NCBI GenBank assembly: GCA_964619125.1
Contig: CAZUCA010000073.1
Span: 1 to 14,856, forward strand
Origin: Owenweeksia sp964619125
Lineage (GTDB): Bacteria; Bacteroidota; Bacteroidia; Flavobacteriales; Schleiferiaceae
DNA length: 14,856 nt
Reading direction: 5' to 3'
Below, one piece after another: positions 1 to 6,515 of this stretch; the first letter of the stretch is position 1, and every line of letters starts with the position of its first letter. A program made the translations under genes and the position numbers. The notes under the pieces are model-generated. The model was not told the DNA's origin, made no database searches, and saw nothing but the letters and a program-made list of their open reading frames with translations.

Positions 1-12
1 ACCAAGCCCCCT

Positions 13-48
13 CTTGGTGACCCTTGGTGCCTTCCTGTCTTTGTGGTT
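13..48. repeat. Degenerate CTTGGTG/CTTTGTG tract
   Basis: CTTGGTGACC (13-22) is followed directly by CTTGGTGCCT (23-32), a 10-base step. After an imperfect unit comes CTTTGTGGTT (39-48). The words share the pattern CTT-K-G-Y-G with the tract at 219-258, so the two probably belong to one repeat family. Confidence 0.55.
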
Positions 49-69
49 CCAATTTTAAACCCTGTCGGA

Positions 70-99
70 AATCACTGTAATTCAGTGTAATCGGTGGCG
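70..99. repeat. 10-bp period tract, AATCACTGTA type
   Basis: Three consecutive decamers, AATCACTGTA (70-79), ATTCAGTGTA (80-89) and ATCGGTGGCG (90-99), align without gaps and diverge progressively. This motif differs from the CTTTGCG tract but has the same 10-base step. Confidence 0.5.
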
Positions 100-218
100 A
101 TTTTAAGCACAAAATCCTCAAGGTAGAAACCCGAAACAAGGCACAAGTCCTAAGCACCTAAACCCGAAATAAAACTCACGCCTCAAACTCTAAACCGATG
201 GAAGTAACCCTTCTAACG

Positions 219-258
219 CTTTGCGGCCCTTGGCGCTGCTTGGCGTGGCTTTGCGTGA
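219..258. repeat. Four-unit 10-bp period tract, CTTTGCG/CTTGGCG type
   Basis: Four exact decamer steps: CTTTGCGGCC (219-228), CTTGGCGCTG (229-238), CTTGGCGTGG (239-248) and CTTTGCGTGA (249-258). Each unit begins CTTKGCG, with variable last three bases. The phase is perfect over 40 bases. Similar CTTTGCG-type tracts occur between genes in many Bacteroidota genomes (from memory; no search was run). Function unknown. Confidence 0.65.
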
Positions 259-291
259 CTCTTTTCAGCCTGCTTCCCATCAATCTACCTT

Positions 292-320
292 TTCACTATT
301 TCACTAATCCACTAATCACC
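292..320. repeat. 8-bp period CACTA tract
   Basis: CACTA recurs at 294, 302 and 310 with an exact 8-base step, in the context TTTCACTA / TTTCACTA / ATCCACTA, followed by ATCACC. It is a third motif type in the same intergenic region, ending 65 bases before the ABC ATPase start. Confidence 0.5.
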
Positions 321-385
321 TTCTAACCCTTGCAGCCTCCGTCCCGCTTTGCTACTTTCACCGGCATTAATCCCAAGCATAGCCA

Positions 386-1285
386 ATGCCCATTCTCTCC
401 ATACAGGATGTCACTAAAACCTACGGCAGTTACCAGGCCCTCAGGTCGGTAAGCCTCGATATACCCGCCGGTCTTACCTATGGCCTGCTGGGTCCCAATG
501 GGGCCGGAAAAACCTCGCTGATCCGAATTATCAATCAGATTACCGCGCCCGATAGCGGCCAGGTGCTGTTTGAAGGCAAACCCCTGCAGCCCAATCATAT
601 CGCCCAGATCGGTTACCTGCCCGAAGAGCGTGGGCTATACCCCAAGATGAAGGTAGGTGAGCAACTGATTTACCTGGCCCGACTCAAGGGCTTGGAAAAG
701 GAAGAAGCGAAGAGAAGGGTAAAAGAATGGCTGGAGCGCTTTGAGGCCACCGGCTGGTGGAAGAAAAATATCGAGGAGCTTTCCAAAGGCATGGCCCAGA
801 AGGTCCAGTTTATCAGCACGGTTTTGCACGAACCACGTTTGTTAATCTTCGATGAGCCCTTTACCGGCTTCGACCCCATCAACACCAACATCATTAAAAA
901 CGAGATCAAGCGCCTGCGTGAGGATGGGGCCACTATCATTTTCTCTACCCACCGCATGGAATCGGTAGAGGAGCTATGTGATAAAATTGCCTTGATTAAT
1001 AAAGGTGACTTACTGCTTGAGGGGGAGCTCACCGCCATTAAGGAACGTTACAAAACCGGCAGCTTTAGGGCGGTGATTCGCAATGCCGACCAATTACAAT
1101 CACTGGATGGAGTTAAAGTGGATCTTAAACAGGAGCAAAACGGACTGCTGCAGTTGGAACTGCACGGCAGCAACGAAGGCAATCGTTTACTACACCAACT
1201 CCTCAATGTGGGTGAAGTAATCTCCTTTGAGGAGGAACTGCCCAGCCTCAATGAAATATTCATCCAAAAGGTACAGGAGTCATGA
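386..1285 (+). CDS. ABC transporter ATP-binding protein (exporter, DUF4162-type C-terminus)
   Basis: Cytoplasmic ATPase subunit of an ABC-2 export system that powers the permease encoded next. The 299-aa protein has Walker A GPNGAGKT (residues 36-43), signature LSKGM (132-136), Walker B LLIFDE (152-157) and a switch histidine in FSTHRM (H189). The usual Q-loop region reads GYLPEERGLYP (76-86), characteristic of the NatA/YhaQ-like subgroup. Residues after about 220 form a C-terminal extension resembling DUF4162, usual in this subgroup. The ATG at 386 places the nucleotide-binding fold at the expected distance (MPILSIQDVTKTYG). The stop overlaps the permease start by four bases (ATGA), indicating translational coupling. 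The substrate cannot be read from sequence; NatA-like sodium export is one possibility, but many relatives are uncharacterised. Confidence 0.93.
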   Translation: MPILSIQDVTKTYGSYQALRSVSLDIPAGLTYGLLGPNGAGKTSLIRIINQITAPDSGQVLFEGKPLQPNHIAQIGYLPEERGLYPKMKVGEQLIYLARLKGLEKEEAKRRVKEWLERFEATGWWKKNIEELSKGMAQKVQFISTVLHEPRLLIFDEPFTGFDPINTNIIKNEIKRLREDGATIIFSTHRMESVEELCDKIALINKGDLLLEGELTAIKERYKTGSFRAVIRNADQLQSLDGVKVDLKQEQNGLLQLELHGSNEGNRLLHQLLNVGEVISFEEELPSLNEIFIQKVQES

Positions 1286-2592
1286 ATAAGATCTGGCTGA
1301 TTATACAAAGGGAGTTTATGACCCGGGTGCGCAAGCCCACCTTTATCGTGATGACCATCCTCGGGCCCATTCTCAGTGCCGGGGTTTTTATCCTGCCCGC
1401 TTACCTGGCCACCCTCCCCACCGACGACCGGGTGGTGATGGTGCTGGATGAGCAGTCATTAATGAACTTCGACCGTGGTAAGGAAAGCGTACGCTTCCGC
1501 TATTTGCCACCGCAAAAGTTCGACCTCGAGAAAGCCCAGCAATATTTTGAGGAGGAAGAAGACTATGCCCTTCTCTACATCCCCTTTTCACAGAGCGGCG
1601 ACCCTGATTTTATCGCCCGCAACAGCCTGTTGTTTAGTAAGGGCAGCGTGAGCATGGGGGTACAGGGTTATATAGAATCGAAGCTGGAAAAGTATATCCA
1701 GGCCGAAAAGCTGAAAGCCCAGGGGGTAGAGCCGGATGTGCTGGCCCTTACCAAAACCAATGTCAATATCCGCACTTTTAATATAGAGAAGGGGGTGGAA
1801 ACCGAAAGCATGGTACCGGTAAAGATGGGCATCGGCTATGTGGCGGCCTTCCTCATTTACTTCTTTGTATTTCTCTACGGAGCGCAGGTAATGCGAGGGG
1901 TGATTGAAGAAAAAACCTCACGTATTGTGGAGGTTATGATATCCTCGGTAAAGCCTTATCAGTTGATGGCCGGAAAGATCTTCGGCCTGGCTGCAGTGGC
2001 CCTCACCCAGTTTTTGGTGTGGGTGATTTTCGGAGTGATCTTCTATGCTTTGGCCCTCACTTTCATCATTGGCGATAAGCTCGATCCGGCCAAAATAGCG
2101 ACCGGTACCCCGGCTCCAGACCTAAGCAACGACTTTGTGTTTACCGCCTTCCGCACCCTTGAGTCGATCAACTTCCCTCTCATTATCAGCTGCTTTATAT
2201 TTTTCTTCCTCTTTGGCTACCTCTTATACGCCGCCCTCTTTGCTGCCATTGGCTCGGCGGTAGATAAGGAAAGCGACACCCAACAGTTTATGTTGCCGGT
2301 ATCCCTCCCCCTTATCGCCGCCCTTATCGTACTCTTCCGGGCGCTTGATAATCCAGACGGTCCCCTGGCTTTCTGGTTCAGCATGGTGCCCTTCACCTCG
2401 CCGGTGGTGATGATGGCGCGCATACCTTTTAATGTGCCCGCCTGGGAACTAGCCCTTTCCATGGTCGTTCTTTTACTTAGCTTTATTGCCATCCTTTGGC
2501 TGGCGGCAAGGATTTACCGCACCGGCATTTTGATGTATGGAAAAAAACCGAATTTTAGGGAGATCATTAAATGGATATCGTATAAAAGATAA
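1282..2592 (+). CDS. ABC-2 type permease, NatB-like
   Basis: Integral membrane partner of the preceding ATPase, 436 aa. One transmembrane helix lies near residues 20-43. A soluble extracytoplasmic region of roughly 130 residues follows, then a C-terminal block of about five to six helices starting near residue 180. The conserved stretch after the second helix, GVIEEKTSRIVEVMISS, continuing to the K-x-FG element, is a hallmark of the ABC2_membrane_3/NatB family. The C-terminus KKPNFREIIKWI is basic and cytoplasmic. The start overlaps the ATPase stop by four bases; the stop overlaps the MscS start by one base (TAATG). Family membership is firm, substrate unknown. Confidence 0.9.
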   Translation: MNKIWLIIQREFMTRVRKPTFIVMTILGPILSAGVFILPAYLATLPTDDRVVMVLDEQSLMNFDRGKESVRFRYLPPQKFDLEKAQQYFEEEEDYALLYIPFSQSGDPDFIARNSLLFSKGSVSMGVQGYIESKLEKYIQAEKLKAQGVEPDVLALTKTNVNIRTFNIEKGVETESMVPVKMGIGYVAAFLIYFFVFLYGAQVMRGVIEEKTSRIVEVMISSVKPYQLMAGKIFGLAAVALTQFLVWVIFGVIFYALALTFIIGDKLDPAKIATGTPAPDLSNDFVFTAFRTLESINFPLIISCFIFFFLFGYLLYAALFAAIGSAVDKESDTQQFMLPVSLPLIAALIVLFRALDNPDGPLAFWFSMVPFTSPVVMMARIPFNVPAWELALSMVVLLLSFIAILWLAARIYRTGILMYGKKPNFREIIKWISYKR

Positions 2593-3437
2593 TGAATACA
2601 CTGCGGGATTTTTTAGAATTTGTCCTCTTTAGCACCGCCAAATTCTCGGTGACAGTGGCCGATATTATTAAGGTCACCTTTATACTGCTACTCGCCCGCT
2701 TCATCTTTTGGGTAATAAAAAAGTACTTCGACCGCAAGCATCGTGAAGGCAAGCTAGATGCCGGGAAGCAGTACGCCATCCTCCAAATTGTAAATTATGT
2801 AATTTGGGTGGTGGCACTGGCTCTCGCCATTGATAGCCTTGGTTTTAAGATTACCGTATTGCTGGCAGGTTCCACCGCCTTGCTGGTGGGTTTGGGCCTC
2901 GGCCTGCAGGATTTCTTTCGCGACCTGGTGGCAGGTTTTATTATCCTGAGTGAACGTACCGTAACCGTAGGCGACGTGGTGGAGACTACCACTACTGTAG
3001 GCCGGGTAAAAAATGTGGGCTTGCGTACCACCAGCCTGATAACCCGTGACGACATTGTAATAATTGTCCCTAACACCAAGCTCACGACCAATGAAGTGAT
3101 CAACTGGTCGCAAAACCGCAAAGTAACCCGCTTTAATGTGGATGTAGGCGTAGCTTATGGCAGTGATACTGCCCTGGTGAAAAAACTGCTGATAGAATGT
3201 GCCAACGAGCATTCAGATGTGGTTTCGGTTCCCGAGCCTTCAGTTTTCTTCCGTGATTTTGGCAATAGCTCGCTCGATTTTTCGCTGGCATTTTTCTCCA
3301 ATAATCTCTTTCGTATTGAGCGCACCAAGAGCGAACTGCGCTTCGCCATCGACAAGAAGTTCCGTGAAAATAAAGTAACCATCCCCTTCCCGCAGCGCGA
3401 TCTCTGGGTACGGCAAATCCCCGGTGACGCTAAATGA
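2592..3437 (+). CDS. Small-conductance mechanosensitive channel family protein (MscS)
   Basis: Inner-membrane tension-gated channel of the MscS superfamily, 281 aa, close to the E. coli MscS size. Two hydrophobic helices (about residues 22-42 and 66-85) precede a pore-lining helix rich in small residues, LLVGLGLGLQDFFRDLVAGF (about 97-116). The beta domain contains VTVGDVVE and the family element PNTKLTTNEVINWS. A mixed alpha/beta C-terminal domain ends the protein. Such channels release small osmolytes on hypo-osmotic shock. Position between an ABC exporter and a Ppx/GppA phosphatase, with overlaps of one and four bases, suggests coordinated expression as an envelope or osmotic stress unit. 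Confidence 0.93.
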   Translation: MNTLRDFLEFVLFSTAKFSVTVADIIKVTFILLLARFIFWVIKKYFDRKHREGKLDAGKQYAILQIVNYVIWVVALALAIDSLGFKITVLLAGSTALLVGLGLGLQDFFRDLVAGFIILSERTVTVGDVVETTTTVGRVKNVGLRTTSLITRDDIVIIVPNTKLTTNEVINWSQNRKVTRFNVDVGVAYGSDTALVKKLLIECANEHSDVVSVPEPSVFFRDFGNSSLDFSLAFFSNNLFRIERTKSELRFAIDKKFRENKVTIPFPQRDLWVRQIPGDAK

Positions 3438-4378
3438 TCATTGCCATCATTGATATGGGGACCAATACCTTCAACCTCATCATTAAAAAAGAAGGGGCGG
3501 CCAACAATCTTTTTCTCAGCAAGGTGCCGGTACAATTGGGCAGAGGGGGTTTCAAGGAGCAGCAACTGGCGGTGGATGCCATGGAGCGGGCGCTGCAATG
3601 CCTGCGCGATTTTAAATCCCAGGCGGAAAAATTCAGGGCTAAGGAAATTTTTGCCTTTGCCACCTCGGCGGTGCGCGATGCCTCCAATCAAGAGGACTTT
3701 GTAAGTACTATTGCCCGCGAGACCGGTATTAAGGTTAACGTAATTGACGGGGAGCAAGAGGCACGGCTCATTTATTACGGAGTACGTCAGGCGGTAGAAC
3801 TGGGTAACGACCCCGAGTTGATTATGGACATCGGCGGTGGCAGTACTGAGTTTATCATTGGTACCCGGCAGCAACCCCTTTGGCTATACAGCTTTGACAT
3901 CGGATCGGCACGCATGATGGAGCGTTTCAATCCTTCCAACCCCATGACTGAGGAGGAAATCCAGGCCGTAAGACAATACCTAGATGACATGCTGGCACCC
4001 CTTTATGCCGCCGCTGAGAAGTACCGACCTGGCAGACTGGTTGGCAGCAGTGGCTCTTTTGAAACCCTGGCTGCCATGATAATATCGGCGCAAAACAAGG
4101 TGGAGGTAATTGAACCTCAGCAGCAATATTCCTTTAATATGAAAGCTTATCACGCCATGGCCGATCGGATGATTGCCGCCACCCTGGCTGAAAGGCTATC
4201 CACTCCCGGAATGATGGAAATGCGTGCGCCTCTGATGGGCCTGGCCTGCATCTTCATCAACCTGATATTGGAAAAGCTGAAAATTAAAAGCATAAAACTG
4301 AGTACCTACGCCCTTAAGGAGGGGGTGTTCTACTCCCTGAACGAAAACAGACAACTATGGCAAAGATCCTTATTATAG
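3434..4378 (+). CDS. Ppx/GppA family phosphatase (exopolyphosphatase-like)
   Basis: Predicted cytoplasmic exopolyphosphatase or guanosine pentaphosphate phosphatase of the ASKHA fold. The 314-aa protein has phosphate loop 1 as IIDMGTNT (residues 5-12), the ATSAVRDASN motif, the DGEQEARLIYYG segment that supplies the catalytic glutamate in this family, and phosphate loop 2 as IMDIGGGSTEF (130-140). It lacks the long C-terminal HD-like extension of E. coli Ppx, so it is the short two-domain form common in Bacteroidota. Sequence alone does not separate polyphosphate from pppGpp as substrate. It starts inside the MscS stop (four-base overlap) and its last 22 bases overlap the response regulator gene. 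Confidence 0.9.
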   Translation: MIIAIIDMGTNTFNLIIKKEGAANNLFLSKVPVQLGRGGFKEQQLAVDAMERALQCLRDFKSQAEKFRAKEIFAFATSAVRDASNQEDFVSTIARETGIKVNVIDGEQEARLIYYGVRQAVELGNDPELIMDIGGGSTEFIIGTRQQPLWLYSFDIGSARMMERFNPSNPMTEEEIQAVRQYLDDMLAPLYAAAEKYRPGRLVGSSGSFETLAAMIISAQNKVEVIEPQQQYSFNMKAYHAMADRMIAATLAERLSTPGMMEMRAPLMGLACIFINLILEKLKIKSIKLSTYALKEGVFYSLNENRQLWQRSLL

Positions 4379-5520
4379 AAGATGAGAAAGCCATTCGCAA
4401 TGTGTTGAAAAACATCCTGAGCGAAGAGGATAAAAATTTTGAAATAGAAGAGGCTGAAACCGGTAAGGAGGCCATGGAGAAGCTCTCTGCTACCGAGTTT
4501 GAGCTGGCACTGTGCGACATAAAAATGCCCGGCATGGACGGGGTGGAAGTGTTGGAATACATCCGCGAAAAGCACCCTGACACCTCGGTAATAATGATTT
4601 CAGGTCACGGCGATCTCGATACGGCGGTGGAGTGCATGCGCAAGGGTGCCTATGACTACATCTCCAAGCCACCAGACCTCAACCGCTTGCTAAGCACAGT
4701 GCGCAATGCCCTCGATCGCACCGGCCTGGTTAAGGAGAACCGCACTCTTAAGAAGAAGATTGGAAAGAACTTTGAAATGGTGGGTAAATCGCCCGCCATT
4801 CAGCACATACAGCAGATAATTGAAAAGGTAGCTGCCACCGACGCCCGCGTGCTGATAACCGGCCCCAACGGTACCGGCAAGGAGCTGGTGGCCCACTGGC
4901 TGCATCAGAAAAGTGAACGCAGCAAGCAGCCCATGGTGGAGGTAAACTGTGCCGCCATCCCTGCCGAACTGATCGAAAGTGAACTCTTTGGTCACAAAAA
5001 GGGCGCCTTTACCAGCGCCGTGAAAGACCGCAAGGGCAAGTTTGAACAGGCCAGCGGTGGCACCCTCTTTCTAGATGAGATTGGTGACATGAGTCTCTCG
5101 GCCCAGGCCAAGGTGTTGCGTGCCCTGCAGGAAGGGAAAATTACCCCGGTAGGTGGCGACAAGGAGATAAAAGTAGACGTAAGGGTAATTGCCGCCACCA
5201 ACAAAGACCTCACCCAGGAAATCAAAAAGGGAGATTTTCGTGAGGATTTATATCACCGCCTGAGCGTGATTGTTATCAGGGTGCCCTCTCTGAATGAGCG
5301 GGTGGAAGACATACCCCTGCTAACGGAGTATTTTGCCGGAAAAATAGCCGAGGAGCAAGGTACAGCCCAGAAGATGTTTAGCGATGAAGCCATTGCAGAA
5401 CTGCAAAAAATGGAGTGGACCGGTAATATCAGAGAGCTCCGAAATGTAGTGGAACGGCTGATTATACTTGGTGGTCAAAGCATTAGCCCGGAGGATGTGA
5501 AAACTTTTGCCAGCAAATAG
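4357..5520 (+). CDS. Sigma-54-type response regulator lacking the Fis DNA-binding domain
   Basis: NtrC-like two-component regulator, 387 aa. The receiver domain (1-120) has acidic residues E8/D9, phospho-acceptor D54, S82 and K104. The AAA+ domain (about 142-370) has Walker A GPNGTGKE (169-176, instead of the common GESGTGKE), the sigma-54 contact loop as GAFTSA (216-221, consensus GAFTGA), Walker B LFLDE (237-241) and the DLYHRLSV sensor/arginine region. The protein stops right after the AAA+ lid at PEDVKTFASK, so the usual C-terminal Fis-type helix-turn-helix is absent. Only 32 bases separate the stop from the next gene, leaving no room for it. No sensor kinase gene is nearby. The start ATG (MAKILIIEDE) lies 22 bases inside the phosphatase gene. 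Confidence 0.93.
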   Translation: MAKILIIEDEKAIRNVLKNILSEEDKNFEIEEAETGKEAMEKLSATEFELALCDIKMPGMDGVEVLEYIREKHPDTSVIMISGHGDLDTAVECMRKGAYDYISKPPDLNRLLSTVRNALDRTGLVKENRTLKKKIGKNFEMVGKSPAIQHIQQIIEKVAATDARVLITGPNGTGKELVAHWLHQKSERSKQPMVEVNCAAIPAELIESELFGHKKGAFTSAVKDRKGKFEQASGGTLFLDEIGDMSLSAQAKVLRALQEGKITPVGGDKEIKVDVRVIAATNKDLTQEIKKGDFREDLYHRLSVIVIRVPSLNERVEDIPLLTEYFAGKIAEEQGTAQKMFSDEAIAELQKMEWTGNIRELRNVVERLIILGGQSISPEDVKTFASK

Positions 5521-5552
5521 AGGTTTATTCCTGCAAACCAAAACACAATGCT

Positions 5553-6173
5553 ATGAAAAGGTTTGCAATAGGGATGTTAATGACATTATTGAGTGCCGGG
5601 GCCTGGGCCCAGCCTTTGGGTGGACACTTGTATTTTAGTGGTAGCCTTGGCTATGCTTCCGGCAGCAGCGAAACTACCATAAGTGGCAACAGCAACAGTA
5701 TGGACTATTCACGCTTTAATTTCAGTCCGGCGGTGGGCTACACCTTTCAGGAGAATTTGATGGCGGGCCTGCGCTTTAATATAGTGAGTCAGAATATCAA
5801 TGGCAGTGAAGATGCCGATTTTGGCATGCAGCTTTTTGGCCGCTATTATATTCCGGTAGAGGAGCGTTTTCTGTTTTTCCCGGAGCTGGTTATTGGCTTT
5901 GCCAACGATGAGATATACAGCCCCATCACCCCCTATGTATGGCCGGAAGAACCCACTCAGGTTCAGTTTGGGATAGGGCCGGGATTTGCCTTTTACCCCA
6001 CTACCCACTGGGGGATTGAACTGATGGCCGGCTTCCTGGGATTTACCACCGCCAAGGCCACCGACACCGCCGCCGATCCGGATGTTGAAGTCAAACAAAA
6101 TGCATTTGGTTTTAACCTGGATGCCACCACCTTACACCTTACAATTTCCTATTTGCTCCAGGTGAAGCAATAG
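5553..6173 (+). CDS. Outer-membrane beta-barrel protein, porin-like
   Basis: Predicted outer-membrane protein of 206 aa. A signal peptide (MKRFAIGMLMTLLSAGAWA, cleavage before QPLGG) precedes alternating hydrophobic/aromatic strands with many Gly/Tyr/Phe turns (HLYFSGSLGYASG, FSPAVGYTF, MAGLRFNIVS, FGIGPGFAFYPTTHWGIELMAGFLGF). The chain ends in a strand-like LHLTISYLLQVKQ. Size and pattern fit an eight-stranded OmpA/OmpX-like or 'porin family' barrel. The gene starts 32 bases after the response regulator and may be read from the same transcript. A weak TAnnTTTG-like element (AACTTTTG, 5502-5509) lies inside the regulator's end. Substrate or role unknown. Confidence 0.85.
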   Translation: MKRFAIGMLMTLLSAGAWAQPLGGHLYFSGSLGYASGSSETTISGNSNSMDYSRFNFSPAVGYTFQENLMAGLRFNIVSQNINGSEDADFGMQLFGRYYIPVEERFLFFPELVIGFANDEIYSPITPYVWPEEPTQVQFGIGPGFAFYPTTHWGIELMAGFLGFTTAKATDTAADPDVEVKQNAFGFNLDATTLHLTISYLLQVKQ

Positions 6174-6212
6174 GAATAAAAAGCTATCTTAGTTACGAAG
6201 CTCTCCTGTTGC

Positions 6213-6220
6213 TATTTTTG
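6213..6220 (+). promoter_or_regulatory. Candidate -7 element TATTTTTG
   Basis: TATTTTTG matches the Bacteroidota -7 consensus TAnnTTTG exactly. It ends five bases before the ATG at 6226. A clear TTG -33 element is not visible (TTA at 6189-6191, 21-base gap). If active, transcription would start at about 6225, giving either a leaderless message from ATG 6226 or a leader of about 30 bases for ATG 6256. Confidence 0.45.
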
Positions 6221-6225
6221 CGATC

Positions 6226-6489
6226 ATGAGAGCTTTACATTCTTTAAAACGAGCTATGCAACTACCACATTTTTTATTAGCCGACAATACGGATCATCCT
6301 GATGAGATCTATATTGTACACACTGAATACCCCCGCTTCATCTGGAATGTGAACCATGACGAAATCGAATGGATGGACGAGCTGGAAGGAGAGGAAGAAG
6401 AGTTGGTGAATGAAATTGCCAACTTGCTGGATTGTGCAGAGGCATTTTATGAGCGGGAGGTTACCAGACACGAAGCCGAATTAATCTGA
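6226..6489 (+). CDS. Conserved small acidic hypothetical protein
   Basis: An 87-aa (or 77-aa) soluble, acidic protein without signal peptide or membrane helix. It resembles, from memory, a conserved Bacteroidota family of unknown function that begins near MxLPHFLLADN and carries the block HTEYPRFIWNV followed by an acidic helix (about residues 48-70: DEIEWMDELEGEEEELVNEIANL). The first in-frame ATG is at 6226; a second at 6256 (MQLPHFLLADN) matches where I expect relatives to begin, so the real start may be 6256. It is preceded by a good -7 element and followed 26 bases later by the MATE gene. No function is proposed. Confidence 0.75.
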   Translation: MRALHSLKRAMQLPHFLLADNTDHPDEIYIVHTEYPRFIWNVNHDEIEWMDELEGEEEELVNEIANLLDCAEAFYEREVTRHEAELI

Positions 6490-6515
6490 CTATTTTCGCG
6501 GGGTAAAACTCCCCT

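Larger units (their letters stand above)
1..385. other. Non-coding leader region with mosaic of degenerate short-period tracts
   Basis: No credible coding region lies here; the one long minus-strand reading frame entering it is a shadow of the ABC ATPase gene. The stretch instead carries several unrelated short-period tracts (listed separately at 13-48, 70-99, 219-258 and 292-320). The decamer AAACCCGAAA also occurs twice, at 127-136 and 160-169. The rest is A/C-rich on the plus strand. A weak Bacteroidota-like promoter candidate for the downstream operon is TTG at 330-332, a 20-base gap, then TACTTTC at 353-359. This is only a partial match to TTG-N19-TAnnTTTG. Confidence 0.7.

Noticed and set aside
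241..255. TGGC…TTGC resembling a sigma-54 -24/-12 promoter upstream of the operon that encodes a sigma-54-type regulator
   Set aside because: Nine instead of ten bases separate the GG and GC dinucleotides, and the match arises from the CTTKGCG repeat units. Sigma-54 promoters are strict about this spacing.
608..650. Missing Q-loop glutamine (LPEERGLY) in the ABC ATPase
   Set aside because: This form is usual for the NatA/YhaQ-like, DUF4162-containing subgroup, and all other nucleotide-binding motifs are intact.
3155..3874. 239-codon open frame on the minus strand
   Set aside because: It lies entirely opposite the MscS and Ppx/GppA genes, both with firm motifs, and its translation has no recognisable domain; it is a shadow of codon usage.
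5522..5539. GGTTT/AAACC inverted repeat after the response regulator as a terminator
   Set aside because: The stem is only five weak pairs with an 8-base loop and no T-tract follows.
6499..6515. GGGG…CCCC hairpin before the MATE start
   Set aside because: Only four pairs form and no uridine run follows; it could not be supported as terminator or regulator.
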